Positions 41,471-50,207 of a stretch of 64,000 nucleotides of DNA are shown one piece after another. The notes under the pieces are model-generated. The model saw only the letters and a list, made by a program, of their open reading frames with translations, ran no database searches and was not told the DNA's origin. Within the stretch, counting starts at the first letter, position 1. Each line of letters opens with the position of its first letter. A program made the position numbers and the translations under genes. The DNA lies in contig NZ_BOQN01000038.1 of NCBI RefSeq assembly GCF_018332695.1, positions 62,001 to 126,000 of the forward strand, written 5' to 3'. Origin of the DNA: Paractinoplanes toevensis (GTDB lineage Bacteria; Actinomycetota; Actinomycetes; Mycobacteriales; Micromonosporaceae).

Positions 41471-41497
41471 ATGCCACGTCGTGGCGCCCCGGCCTCG

Positions 41498-41714
41498 CAG
41501 ATCTTGTGGAGTTGTCGCTCTGTCCTCGCGGAAAGTCCACAAGCTTGTGGCCGGCCGGGCTACCGGCGTCGGACATAGGTGATATTTCCTGTCTTGGGCC
41601 GGACCCGCCGACAGTGGCGCGCTTGGGCCGGGCCCGCCCGCAGCGGGCGCGCGGAGGGTGCGTTGCACCTGCCGGCACTGAGTGTCACGGGAGTGAGCCT
41701 GCGCGTACCGGAAG
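41498..41714. repeat. Dispersed intergenic repeat, copy B
   Basis: The gap 41375-41927 contains no gene. It has CAGATCTTG at 41498, an inverted pair CTTGTGGA (41503)/TCCACAAG (41536) that includes the 14-bp palindrome CCACAAGCTTGTGG (41537-41550), and an 85-bp core at 41630-41714. The core starts GGGCCCGCCCG, runs through GGGCGCGCGGAGGGTG and GAGTGTCACGGG, and ends GCGTACCGGAAG. Core length and order match copy A at 27265-27349. Confidence 0.6.
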
Positions 41715-41927
41715 ATTTCCGCGCGAAGCGTGCCGTCCTCCGTTTCGCGGAAGGCTGAGCGGGGGTCCCGTTCTTTCTGGGATGGCGGGACCCGAGCCCG
41801 AAAAGATCTCTGGAAAGCGCCGTGATCTGGAAGGCCGGCGCCGGGGTGGAGGGCACCCCGGCACCGGATCCAGCGGTCTGGCCTGCTGGTCATGCCTCGC
41901 CCGACTTGGCCGGCAGGGCAGACCGCT

Positions 41928-42227
41928 CTAGCGGGGGCGGTAGACCACGTCGAACGTGGTCAGCCATCGGATCTGCTCGCGGGGTGGCACCCCGCAGCCG
42001 CGCAGGAAACTGACCAGCGTTTCCCGCCGAGGTGAGCCGGCGGCGGTGATCAGGTTGTAGACCGTGGCCCGCGAGATGGGGGTTCCGGCGTCACGGCTGC
42101 GCCGGGCCACGCTGTCGAGTGAACGGCGACGCGCCGTCATCAATGCGCGTAGGCGCATCGCGAACTCGACCGGCGTGGCGGCGCCGATGGGATCAGGGGG
42201 GACAGTCGTAACGGTTGCTGCGCTCAT
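41928..42227 (-). CDS. Small helix-turn-helix (XRE-like) regulator
   Basis: 99-residue putative DNA-binding protein: FAMRLRALMTARRRSLDSVA, then RRSRDAGTPISRATVYNLIT, a helix-turn-helix resembling XRE/Cro-C1 domains, and a short C-terminal segment (REQIRWLTTFDVVYRPR). GAGGCGAGG lies just before ATG 42227, giving a well-supported start. The 390-bp upstream gap holds two symmetrical sequences suitable as operators. Target genes are unknown; autoregulation is likely by position. Confidence 0.65.
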   Translation of the reverse strand: MSAATVTTVPPDPIGAATPVEFAMRLRALMTARRRSLDSVARRSRDAGTPISRATVYNLITAAGSPRRETLVSFLRGCGVPPREQIRWLTTFDVVYRPR

Positions 42228-42345
42228 CAACCTCGCCTCGTTGTGACGGAGCCGGCCCGGGGAGCGGGCCGACCACAGTCGACCTTCGTTCGGCCGGAAG
42301 CGTGGAACAAGAGCGCAGGTGCGTACCGATTTTGCAGGTCGTGGA

Positions 42346-42360
42346 CGTGCAAGTTGCACG
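42346..42360. promoter_or_regulatory. Palindromic operator candidate
   Basis: CGTGCAA-G-TTGCACG is a perfect 7-1-7 palindrome about 120 bp upstream of the small HTH gene, in an intergenic stretch with no coding potential. It suits a dimeric regulator. Confidence 0.45.
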
Positions 42361-42396
42361 CTGTGAGGATCGGTTGTTCGGTCCTCCCTCCGAGGT

Positions 42397-42412
42397 GACG
42401 GTGTGCACCGTC
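42397..42412. promoter_or_regulatory. Second palindromic operator candidate
   Basis: GACGGTG-TG-CACCGTC, 7-bp arms with a 2-bp centre, 36 bp beyond the first palindrome. Its sequence differs from the first, so two regulators may act in the 42228-42617 gap; nothing else was recognised there. Confidence 0.4.
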
Positions 42413-42617
42413 GCGTGGCGGGCGATGCGCGGATGGTGATTGCGGTCGGTGGACCGATCGAGCCATGACCTGGTTGAGCCCTGTCGATACCTCACTCGTC
42501 CGTACCGTGCGTGACCACACTGCGGGCACGGAGAGGGCGCACCGCTCAGGCACGAACCGGAACAGGGGAGGTCGAAGTCAAAGTCATTAATTCTTTGTCA
42601 CTCGTACGGGTGACAGG

Positions 42618-43394
42618 TCACCAGGCGGTCCACCCGCCGTCGACAACCAGATTCGAGCCGGTGATGTAGCTGCTGCGCGGTGACGCGAGGTACAGCACCG
42701 AGGTGGCGATCTCGGCCGGGTCGCCGACCCGACCGAGCGGGGTCTGCGCGGCCAGCCGGGCCAGGAGTGCCGGGTCGCCGCCGCCCGGGAACGGTCCCGG
42801 CGTCACGCAGTTGACCCGCACCCCGGACGGTCCGAGCTCGACCGCCGCATAGCGGGTGAGCTGCACGAGACCCGCCTTCACCGCGCCGTAGTAGGGCGGG
42901 TTCCCGGCCTCCGGCGTGTCGTAGAGCTGCGGTTTCGGGCTGACCAGGCCGTACATCGAGGCCACCGTGATCACCGAGGGGGAGCTGTCGGCGGCCGCCG
43001 CGACGAGCAGGTCGCGGGTCGCGTCGAGCAGCCGCTGAAAGGCGCCCAGCGCCAGGTCGGCCGCCTCGAGGTAGTCGGCGGGCCGGGCCGAGCGCAGCGA
43101 TCCGCCCCGGCCCACGTGCGCGTTGTGCACCAGCACGTCGACCCGGCCGCCCGCCTCGCGCAGCACCTCGCCGAGCGCGGTCACGTCCTCGTCGGAGGTG
43201 ACGTCGCACCGGAACGGACGGCCTCCGAGTTCGTCGGCGAGGTCCTTCAGGCGCCCCTCGTCGCGGCCGATCAGCCAGATGGTGGCGCCGGCACCGGCGA
43301 GGGCCGCGGCCATGACCCGGCCCAGTCGCCCGGTCGCCCCGGTCACGACGGCGACCCGCCCGCGCAGCCCGAAAAGATCATCAACGGTCGTCAT
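42618..43394 (-). CDS. PtmA-like short-chain dehydrogenase/reductase
   Basis: 258-residue classical SDR. Cofactor motif [20 protein letters not shown], the NNAG position reads HNAH, catalytic Ser is in [11 protein letters not shown], and Tyr/Lys lie in [20 protein letters not shown]. The segment [20 protein letters not shown] and the ending [10 protein letters not shown] resemble PtmA-type reductases from flagellin-glycan/nonulosonic acid loci. ATG 43394 overlaps the stop of the aldo/keto reductase (ATGA), so the two act together, probably on an activated sugar. No NeuB-like synthase lies in the window. Confidence 0.82.
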   Translation of the reverse strand: MTTVDDLFGLRGRVAVVTGATGRLGRVMAAALAGAGATIWLIGRDEGRLKDLADELGGRPFRCDVTSDEDVTALGEVLREAGGRVDVLVHNAHVGRGGSLRSARPADYLEAADLALGAFQRLLDATRDLLVAAAADSSPSVITVASMYGLVSPKPQLYDTPEAGNPPYYGAVKAGLVQLTRYAAVELGPSGVRVNCVTPGPFPGGGDPALLARLAAQTPLGRVGDPAEIATSVLYLASPRSSYITGSNLVVDGGWTAW

Positions 43395-44260
43395 CGTGTC
43401 CACCGGCTCGGGTCGAGGAGGGCTTCGGGCATCTCCGGAAGGGCGGCCAGCACGGACTCGCGCTCACTCTCGGTCAGTGCTTTACGGCGTACGAGATCGG
43501 CGTTGTCTCGTAGTTGATCTTCGGTCTCCGCTCCGACCACCAGGGACGTCACCCAGGGCAGGGACAGCAGGTAGGCGATGCAGAGATCGGCGCGGCCGGC
43601 CCGGCCGAGCTCCACGGCCAGCCGGTCGAGGGTCGCCACCAGTGCATCACGCTCGAGATCCGGGAGATTGGGCCAGGTCACCGCGGTGCCGGCGACGAGC
43701 AGACCCTGGAGGTACGCGCTTCGCACGGTCACCACGAGGTCGGGGCGGTCCTCAATCGACCAACGCCGGTCGAGGATGTTGCACGGTAACTGGACGTAAC
43801 CGAGGTCGGGTAGATCGAGGACTCGGCGCAGTTCGTCGGGGTTCTGCACGGACACCCCGATCCGGTCGGCCTCGCCGTGCTTCACCAGCGCGCGCAGGTC
43901 GTCCCAGGCATCGAGGGCGTCGGCGGCGCGGTGGAACAGGATGGTCAGCGGCCCGGTGCGGCGCAGGGCGGCCCGGCTGGCCGCGACGCTCTCCCGGACC
44001 GGAACACCCGGGCCGACCTTGGTGATGATCGAGAGCCCGGCCGGGGCGACCGCGCCGATCCGCCGTTCGCTGTCGCCGTAGGCGCGGGCCGTGTCGAGGT
44101 GGGTGACGCCGAGGTAGCGGGCCGTGGCCAGGATGCGGGCGGTGGAGTCGTCGTCGGGCGCGCCGGTGCGGTTGGCGATGCCGTACGCCATGCCCAGCTG
44201 GGCCGTACCGAGGATCAGCACCGACTGCCGGTAGGCGCCGCGCCGCCGCACTTCGATCAT
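43391..44260 (-). CDS. Aldo/keto reductase of the glycan-locus type
   Basis: 289-residue NADPH-dependent reductase. The opening [20 protein letters not shown] is the pattern of aldo/keto reductases found in LPS and sialic-acid-like loci. The catalytic tetrad is visible: Asp in [12 protein letters not shown], Tyr in RAYG, Lys in IITKVGPG and His in [10 protein letters not shown]. The C-terminus binds cofactor ([12 protein letters not shown]). ATG 44260 is used, with AGGCGG 8 nt upstream; a TTG at 44290 would add ten residues. It precedes and overlaps the SDR and is divergent from an unrecognised gene. Confidence 0.83.
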   Translation of the reverse strand: MIEVRRRGAYRQSVLILGTAQLGMAYGIANRTGAPDDDSTARILATARYLGVTHLDTARAYGDSERRIGAVAPAGLSIITKVGPGVPVRESVAASRAALRRTGPLTILFHRAADALDAWDDLRALVKHGEADRIGVSVQNPDELRRVLDLPDLGYVQLPCNILDRRWSIEDRPDLVVTVRSAYLQGLLVAGTAVTWPNLPDLERDALVATLDRLAVELGRAGRADLCIAYLLSLPWVTSLVVGAETEDQLRDNADLVRRKALTESERESVLAALPEMPEALLDPSRWTR

Positions 44261-44329
44261 CGAGTCAACCGCCTGTTCATCGCCCGTCAAGGTGCTGTTT
44301 TCCCAGCTCCCGGTGCATATGGGCGATGT

Positions 44330-44335
44330 TATGCT
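44330..44335 (+). promoter_or_regulatory. -10 box of a leaderless promoter
   Basis: TATGCT (TANNNT) ends exactly 7 nt before ATG 44343 with no Shine-Dalgarno between, suggesting that transcription starts at the initiation codon. Confidence 0.5.
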
Positions 44336-44342
44336 GGCGCCG

Positions 44343-45179
44343 ATGCACCACGCGAACTACTACTACGGACACGCCCACATCCTCGCCCGTTACGCCCGGC
44401 TCGAGGATCCGATGCACCCACCACGCATCCAGGGCTACCTTCAGCATGGATGGAACATCGGCGACGGCATGGCCCCGGGTGTGCCGTTCGTGGACGGCAG
44501 CCCGCTGCTGGTGTGGTCCGAGCAGACCCGCCGCCGCGCCTGGTCGCAGGGCCGCCGGGACGCCGTGGTGGTGGGCTCCCCGTTCGCCTACCTGATGGCG
44601 ATGGACGACGAGCCGGCCGACGACGCCCAGCGCGACGGCACCATCTTCTACCCCTTCCACGGCTGGGAGGGGCAGCAGGTGATGGGCGACCACCGGCGCC
44701 TCATCGACGAATTGAAGGCGAACGAGACCGGCCCGATGACGGCCTGTCTCTACTGGAACGAGTACAAGATGCGCTCGATCCGGAAGATCTACGAGAGCGC
44801 CGGCTTCCGGGTCATCTGCCACGGTTACCGCGGCTTCTGGTGGCGCGACACCGACCGGGAGTTCCTGGTCCGCCAGCTGGCCGAGCTGAAACGGCACAAG
44901 CGGGTGGTGTCCAACCGGCTGTGCAGCGCCATCTGGTACGGCCTGCTGGCCGGCTGCCAGGCCGCTGTCTACGGCGACCCGATGGTGCTCGAGGACGCCG
45001 ACCTGACCTTCGGTGGCGAGCCGCGCCTGCACCGGCAGTGGCCCGAGGTGTACGGCTACGACCCCGACCCGGTCGCCGGTCGCCGGATCGCCGTCGCCGA
45101 GCTGGGCGCCGACGTGCTGTCCACCCCCGAGGAACTGCGCACCCACCTGGGCTGGGTCAGGGTTCCGGTCGCGGCGTGA
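44343..45179 (+). CDS. Unrecognised protein, possibly a glycosyltransferase-like enzyme
   Basis: 278-residue soluble protein. It begins MHHANYYYGHAHILARYARL and contains IQGYLQHGWNIGDGMAPGVP, IFYPFHGWEGQQVMGDHRRL, KIYESAGFRVICHGYRGFWW and SNRLCSAIWYGLLAGCQAAV. The alternation of strands and helices and the late E-D-A-D-L-T-F-G-G-E motif hint at a GT-B-like or CDP-alcohol-transferase-like fold, but no family is recognised with confidence. ATG 44343 is preferred because of the well-placed -10 box; upstream in-frame ATGs exist. It is divergent from the AKR/SDR pair, and a shared glycan pathway is inference. The 3' end overlaps a convergent regulator by 23 bp. Confidence 0.6.
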   Translation: MHHANYYYGHAHILARYARLEDPMHPPRIQGYLQHGWNIGDGMAPGVPFVDGSPLLVWSEQTRRRAWSQGRRDAVVVGSPFAYLMAMDDEPADDAQRDGTIFYPFHGWEGQQVMGDHRRLIDELKANETGPMTACLYWNEYKMRSIRKIYESAGFRVICHGYRGFWWRDTDREFLVRQLAELKRHKRVVSNRLCSAIWYGLLAGCQAAVYGDPMVLEDADLTFGGEPRLHRQWPEVYGYDPDPVAGRRIAVAELGADVLSTPEELRTHLGWVRVPVAA

Positions 45180-45813
45180 CCAGGCCGGTTTCGTAGGCCA
45201 GCACTACCGCCTGGGCCCGGTCCCGCAGCTGAAGCTTCGTGAAGATGCGGGCCACGTGGGTTTTGACGGTGGCCTCGCTGAGCGTCAGCTCGGCGGCCAA
45301 CTCGCCGTTGGACAGCCCGTGGCCGAGCAGGACCAGCACCTCCAGCTCGCGTGGGGTGAGCGGGCCGAGATCGCGGTGCAGGGGTGACGCCTCGGCGGCG
45401 AACCGCTCGACCAGCCGCCGGGTGATCGACGGCGCGAGCAGAGCGTCCCCGGTGACGACCAGCCGCACCGCGTTGGCCAGGTGCGCGGGCGTGACGTCCT
45501 TGAGCAGGAAGCCGCTGGCCCCGGCGGCGAGCGCGGCGTAGACGTACCGGTCCAGGTCGAACGTGGTGAGCATGATGACCCGGCACCGCGGCAGGGCCGC
45601 GACGATCTGCCGGGTGGCGGCCAGGCCGTCCAGGTTCGGCATCCGGATGTCCATGAGTACGACGTCGGGCCGCAACGACCGGGCCGCGGTGACCGCCTCG
45701 ACCCCGTCGGCCGCCTCACCGACCACCTCGACGCCGCGTGCTCCCAGGATCAGCCGGAACCCGGTGCGAACCAGCTCCTGATCGTCCACGATCAACACCC
45801 GCGGCCCGGTCAT
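45157..45813 (-). CDS. LuxR/NarL-family response regulator
   Basis: 218-residue response regulator: receiver with acidic pair in LIVDDQE and phosphoacceptor Asp55 (VVLMDIRMPN), and a C-terminal LuxR HTH (LTPRELEVLVLLGHGLSNGE, then VKTHVARIFTKL). It is translationally coupled (ATGA) to the kinase upstream. The divergent LolD/FtsX-type ABC transporter is its likely target, an arrangement common in antibiotic-response modules. Confidence 0.9.
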   Translation of the reverse strand: MTGPRVLIVDDQELVRTGFRLILGARGVEVVGEAADGVEAVTAARSLRPDVVLMDIRMPNLDGLAATRQIVAALPRCRVIMLTTFDLDRYVYAALAAGASGFLLKDVTPAHLANAVRLVVTGDALLAPSITRRLVERFAAEASPLHRDLGPLTPRELEVLVLLGHGLSNGELAAELTLSEATVKTHVARIFTKLQLRDRAQAVVLAYETGLVTPRPEP

Positions 45814-46595
45814 GGCGGGTCCAGCGGAATGCGGGCTCGCACGCGGTAGCCGCCGCCGATCCGGCGGCGGGCGTCCAGGTCGCCGCCGTAGATGCCGACG
45901 CGTTCGCGCAGGCCGAGCAGACCGCGCCCGGTGCCGCCGCCGTGCGCCGGCGCGCGCGGGCCGGTGTTGACGATTTCCAGGCGCAGGTGGCGCTCGGCGT
46001 AGCGGACCTCGACCTCGGCCCGGCCGGCCGCGCCGTGCTTGAGAGCGTTGGTCAACGCCTCCTGCACGATCCGGAACGCGGTCACGTCGATCCCGCCGGG
46101 CAGCGGCCGCGGGTCGCCGATGATCCGCACGTCGACCGGCAACCCGGCGAACGCGATCCGGTCGACGAGCCGGCTCAGCCGGTCGAGGCCCGGCTGCGGC
46201 TCCTCCGCCGGCTCCGTGCCGTCGGCCGCCGGCGCCAGCAGTCCCAGCAGGTTGCGCAGCTCGGTGAGCGCGTTGCGGCCGGTCGTCTCGACGGCGGCGA
46301 GGGCCTCGGCGGCGGCCGCCGGCACCTGGTGGTCGGCCAGCACCTCGCGGGCGGCGCTGGTCTGCACCACCATCACGCTGACGTTGTGGCTCACGATGTC
46401 GTGCAACTCGCGGGCGATGCGGGCGCGCTCGTCGCCGACGGCCGCGTCGGCGCCCGCCTGCCGTTCCCGCTCGAGCAGCCAGCCGCGCTCGGCCAGGGCG
46501 TCGCGATGCCGCCGGCGCGCGCGGGCCGCCGCGACCGCGAAGGCGCAGGCCACCCCGCCGGCGACGATCGCCACGACGAAGAGCAGGAGGATCAC
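45810..46595 (-). CDS. Intramembrane-type sensor histidine kinase (HisKA_3)
   Basis: 261-residue kinase with one N-terminal helix (ILLLFVVAIVAGGVACAFAV), no sizeable external domain, H-box ERARIARELHDIVSHNVSVM, N-box IVQEALTNALKHG and G-box GRGLLGLRERVGIYGG. Such minimal kinases sense through the membrane or through a partner transporter. GTG 46595 is used; ATG 46631 is an in-frame alternative. It is paired with the LuxR regulator and divergent from an ABC transporter across a 140-bp gap. Confidence 0.87.
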   Translation of the reverse strand: MILLLFVVAIVAGGVACAFAVAAARARRRHRDALAERGWLLERERQAGADAAVGDERARIARELHDIVSHNVSVMVVQTSAAREVLADHQVPAAAAEALAAVETTGRNALTELRNLLGLLAPAADGTEPAEEPQPGLDRLSRLVDRIAFAGLPVDVRIIGDPRPLPGGIDVTAFRIVQEALTNALKHGAAGRAEVEVRYAERHLRLEIVNTGPRAPAHGGGTGRGLLGLRERVGIYGGDLDARRRIGGGYRVRARIPLDPP

Positions 46596-46721
46596 GCGGC
46601 AACGATGCCAGAGGAGGCGTGGCTCCCGCATCGGCCCGGGGTCCCATCGCCGTACATCTGTGGGATGACGACGGCCCGGACCTGCATCCCGCAGTGGACG
46701 CCGCCGCCGAGGCCGCGGCCT

Positions 46722-46727
46722 TAGCTT
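46722..46727 (+). promoter_or_regulatory. -10 box of a leaderless promoter
   Basis: TAGCTT (TANNNT) ends 7 nt before ATG 46735. The intervening GGGCGGC could also serve as a weak ribosome-binding site, so leaderless initiation is likely but not certain. Confidence 0.45.
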
Positions 46728-46734
46728 GGGCGGC

Positions 46735-47397
46735 ATGACAACGGTGGTGCGCCTCGACGGGGTGCGTAAGGAGTACGGCGAGACGGCCGCGCTCGACGGG
46801 GTGTCGCTGCGCATCGAGGCCGGCGAGGCGGTCGCCGTGATGGGGCCGTCCGGCTGTGGCAAGTCCACGATGCTCAACCTGATCGCGGGGCTGGACCGGC
46901 CGACCGCGGGCCTGGTCGAGGTGCACGACGAGGACCTCGGCAAGCTGAACGAGACCGGGCTGGCGCTGTTCCGGCGCCGCCGGATCGGCATGATCTTCCA
47001 GTTCTTCAACCTGCTCGACGACCTCCCGGCCCTGGACAACGTGGCGCTGGCCGCGCAGCTGATGGGGGTGACCGCCCGGCAGGCGCGGCGGCGCGCCCTG
47101 GAACTGTTCGACGAGCTCGGCATCGCCGACCGGCGCAACGCCTACCCGGCGACGCTCAGCGGCGGCGAACGGCAGCGGGTCGCGGTGGCCCGGGCCCTGA
47201 TGAACCGGCCGGCGCTGCTGCTGGCCGACGAACCGACCGGCGCGCTGGACAGCCGCTCCGGCGAGCAGGTGATGGACCTGCTGCTCGACCTCAACCAGAT
47301 CGGGCAGACGCTGCTGCTGGTCACCCACGACCGGCAGCTCGCCGAGAAGTGCGCGACCCGCGTGGTGGAGATGGCCGACGGCCGGGTGGTCGTATGA
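46735..47397 (+). CDS. LolD/MacB-type ABC transporter ATPase
   Basis: 220-residue ATPase. Walker A GPSGCGKST, Q-loop GMIFQFFNLLDDLPALDNVA, signature LSGGERQRVAVARALMN, Walker B LLLADEPTGALD and H-loop LLVTHD, all intact. This subfamily pairs with FtsX/MacB-type permeases to move lipids, peptides or antibiotics by mechanotransmission. It overlaps the permease start by 4 bp (ATGA). The divergent kinase/regulator pair is the likely controller. Confidence 0.92.
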   Translation: MTTVVRLDGVRKEYGETAALDGVSLRIEAGEAVAVMGPSGCGKSTMLNLIAGLDRPTAGLVEVHDEDLGKLNETGLALFRRRRIGMIFQFFNLLDDLPALDNVALAAQLMGVTARQARRRALELFDELGIADRRNAYPATLSGGERQRVAVARALMNRPALLLADEPTGALDSRSGEQVMDLLLDLNQIGQTLLLVTHDRQLAEKCATRVVEMADGRVVV

Positions 47398-49685
47398 GGG
47401 CGGTGTGGCGGGCGGCGCGGGCCGCGGTGCGCCGGCGCCGGTTGCAGACATTCGTGATCACGCTGGTCACGCTCTTCTCGACGGCCACCATCGTGATCGC
47501 GCTGGCGCTGCTGGACGCGTCGAGCGCCCCGTTCGACCGGGCCTTCGACGCACAGCGCGGGCCGCACGTGGTGGCGGTGTACTCGTCGGTCACACCGGCC
47601 GTCGCGACCGACGCGGAGGCGGTCGCGGGTCCATTCCCGCAGGTCGAGCTGGACGTGCCGGGCGACGGCGGGCCGGTCTGGGTGACCGGGCCGATCACCC
47701 TGGTGGGCCGGGCCGAGCCGGGCGGCCCCGTCGACCGGCTCGACCTGTTCGCCGGGCGCTGGGCCACCGGCCGCGACGAGGCGGTCATCAACCTGGACCC
47801 GCCGCCGGCCGGGATGGCCGACGATTTCACCCGGGAGATCATCGGCCGGACGATCACCGTGCCCGGCCGGCCGGTTCTGACCATCGTGGGCACGGCCTGG
47901 AGCCTCAGCCACACCGCCGACGTGTGGGTCTCGCCCGCGACCATGGCCTCGCTGCGGCCGACCGGCTCGCAGGTGCTCTACCGCTTCACCGGCGGCGACC
48001 GGCCTGTTCCGCCGGAGGGGCTGCTCGCCACCCGGTCCTACCTCACCCAGAAAGCGGAGGTGGCGGCCGGGCCGGGCACGATCCTGCCGTTCCTGATCGT
48101 CTTCGGACTGCTCGGGCTGATCACCGCGGTGCTGATCGTGGCGAACGTGGTCAGCGGCGCGGTCGTCTCCGGTTTCCGGCACATCGGGGTGCTCAAGGCG
48201 CTCGGCTTCACGCCGCCGCAGGTGGTCCTGGTCTACCTGATCATGGTGACGGTGCCGGCGTTCGTGGGCGCGGTCCTCGGTACGGTCGCCGGTTCCCTCG
48301 CCGCGAAACCCCTGCTGTACAACGCGTTTCTCGGACTCGGCCTCGATCCGCAGGTCACCAGCCGGCCCTGGGTGCCACTCACCGGGCTGGTCGGGGTGCC
48401 GCTGCTCGTCGTGCTCACCGCGGTCGTCCCGGCGTCCCGCGCCCACCGGCTGTCCGCGGCCGAGGCGATCAGTGCCGGGGCGGCGCCCAAGGCGGGTCGT
48501 GGGCTGCGGGCGCAGCGGGCGCTGGCCGGAACCCGGCTGCCCCGGGTGCTCAGCCTCGGGCTCGGGCTGCCGTTCGCGCGACCGGGCCGCACCGGGCTGA
48601 CCCTGGCCGCGCTGCTGCTCGGGGTGACCACGGTGACGTTCGCGGGCGGACTGGCCGCGTCGGTGATCCGCTACACCGAGGCGGTGGACCAGGCCGACGC
48701 CGTGCAGGTGCAGGTGCGGCCGAACCCCGCGGCCGTCGGATCGACCACCTCGCAGCGCACCGACCCGCAGGTGGAGGCGCTGCTGCGCGGACTGCCCGGC
48801 ACGGTGCACGTGACCGCCGACCTGAGCATGCCGGTGTCCGCCGCCGGTCACGTCGAACCGCTCAACGTGGACTTCCTGCGCGGCGACGCGGACACCCTCG
48901 GCTATCAGGATCAGCTGGTGGAGGGCCGGTGGCGGTCGGCGCCGGGCGAGGTGGTCGCCTCCTCGGCGGCCCTGCACCACCTCGGTCTCGCGGTCGGGGA
49001 CACGCTGTCACTGTCCTACGACGGGCGGCACGAGCCGGTGACCATCGTGGGCAAGACGATGGAGGGCGGGCTCGGCGACGGCGACCTGTTCGCCGACTGG
49101 TCGCTGTTCACCGCCCTGGCGCCCGGGCATCGGGTGGTGAACAACGAGGTCATGTACTGGATTCGGGTCTCCGGCGACCCGGGTGCCTACCTGAGCGCGG
49201 TCCGGGCCGCCGACCCCGGACTCAGCGCCTGGGCGGCCGGCTCGGGGCTGAGCAACTCGTTCACCCTCTCGGTGCTCGCCATCTCGGTCGTCTTCGCCGG
49301 CATGATCGGCATCGTGGCCGCGCTCAGCGTCTTCAACACGGTTCTGCTCAACGTCCGGGAACGCCGTCGCGACCTGGGCATGCTCAAGTCGATCGGGATG
49401 ACCCCGCGGCAGGTGGTGGCCATGACGGTCACCTCGATGGCGGTCCTCGGCGTGGTGGCCGGCGTCGCCGGGATCCCGGCCGGCATCGGCGCCCACCGGC
49501 TCATCCTGCCGATGGCCGGGGCGGCCGCCGAGATCGACCTGCCGGCCCGGATGTTCCACGTGTGGAACCCGGGCGGGCTGGCCCTGGTGGTCCTGGCCGG
49601 GGTCGCGATCGCCGTGCTCGGCGCGCTGCTCCCGGCCCGCCGGGCGGCCCGGCTCCCGATCGCCGAGGTGCTGCACAACGAGTAG
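47394..49685 (+). CDS. FtsX/MacB-type ABC transporter permease
   Basis: 763-residue permease with the duplicated FtsX architecture: an N-terminal helix (TFVITLVTLFSTATIVIALA), an external domain of ~180 residues, three helices (ILPFLIVFGLLGLITAVLIV, MVTVPAFVGAVLGTVAG and one more), a second half with its own external domain and three C-terminal helices (TLSVLAISVVFAGMIGIVAA, MAVLGVVAGVAGIPAGIGA, LALVVLAGVAIAVLGALLP). The coupling segments RHIGVLKALGFTPPQ and RRDLGMLKSIGMTPRQ are the conserved ATPase contacts. Partner of the preceding ATPase; cargo unknown. Confidence 0.9.
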   Translation: MRAVWRAARAAVRRRRLQTFVITLVTLFSTATIVIALALLDASSAPFDRAFDAQRGPHVVAVYSSVTPAVATDAEAVAGPFPQVELDVPGDGGPVWVTGPITLVGRAEPGGPVDRLDLFAGRWATGRDEAVINLDPPPAGMADDFTREIIGRTITVPGRPVLTIVGTAWSLSHTADVWVSPATMASLRPTGSQVLYRFTGGDRPVPPEGLLATRSYLTQKAEVAAGPGTILPFLIVFGLLGLITAVLIVANVVSGAVVSGFRHIGVLKALGFTPPQVVLVYLIMVTVPAFVGAVLGTVAGSLAAKPLLYNAFLGLGLDPQVTSRPWVPLTGLVGVPLLVVLTAVVPASRAHRLSAAEAISAGAAPKAGRGLRAQRALAGTRLPRVLSLGLGLPFARPGRTGLTLAALLLGVTTVTFAGGLAASVIRYTEAVDQADAVQVQVRPNPAAVGSTTSQRTDPQVEALLRGLPGTVHVTADLSMPVSAAGHVEPLNVDFLRGDADTLGYQDQLVEGRWRSAPGEVVASSAALHHLGLAVGDTLSLSYDGRHEPVTIVGKTMEGGLGDGDLFADWSLFTALAPGHRVVNNEVMYWIRVSGDPGAYLSAVRAADPGLSAWAAGSGLSNSFTLSVLAISVVFAGMIGIVAALSVFNTVLLNVRERRRDLGMLKSIGMTPRQVVAMTVTSMAVLGVVAGVAGIPAGIGAHRLILPMAGAAAEIDLPARMFHVWNPGGLALVVLAGVAIAVLGALLPARRAARLPIAEVLHNE

Positions 49686-49694
49686 CGTCGGCGC

Positions 49695-50207
49695 ATGCCC
49701 GAACTGATCGTGCCCACCGTCCGGTTGCGTGCCGCCTGGCTCGACGCGCATCGCGAGTGGGGGCCCGGGCAGCACGAGGACGGCTTCGGGTTGCGGCCCT
49801 CCGACGACGTCGGCTCGGCGGCCGGGTTCGCCGAGTGGGTGGCCCGGCTGGTGTTCGATGAGGACCCGGACGAGGAGCACGACATCGGGCACGTCTACCG
49901 GTGGATCGTCGAGGGGGAGCGGGTGCTCGGTGGCATCGCCCTGCGCTACGAGTTCGACGGTGCCACCCCGCCGATGGGGCACGTCGGCTTCGGCGTACGC
50001 CCCTCGGCCCGGCGCCGCGGCCTCGCCTCCTGGGCCCTTACCGGGATCCTCGACGAGGCCCGCTCGGCCGGGCTGCGCCGGGTGTCGTTGATGTGCGCCG
50101 AGGAGAACACCGCGTCGGCCCGCACCATCGAACGCGGCGGCGGTGTTCTGGAAGGCGTGCGGGACACCCCGTACGGTCCGGCCCGCCGTTATTGGATCTC
50201 GCTGTAA
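49695..50207 (+). CDS. GNAT-family N-acetyltransferase
   Basis: 170-residue acetyltransferase of the GCN5 superfamily. The acetyl-CoA loop is GVRPSARRRGLASWALTGIL (pattern R/Q-x-x-G-x-A), and the terminal strand region is CAEENTASARTIERGGGVLE. Similar proteins acetylate small amines or protein N-termini; the substrate is unknown. A TAGCGT box beginning in the permease stop codon ends 6 nt before ATG 49695, so it may have its own leaderless promoter. The 3' end overlaps the convergent AraC gene by 19 bp. Confidence 0.82.
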   Translation: MPELIVPTVRLRAAWLDAHREWGPGQHEDGFGLRPSDDVGSAAGFAEWVARLVFDEDPDEEHDIGHVYRWIVEGERVLGGIALRYEFDGATPPMGHVGFGVRPSARRRGLASWALTGILDEARSAGLRRVSLMCAEENTASARTIERGGGVLEGVRDTPYGPARRYWISL

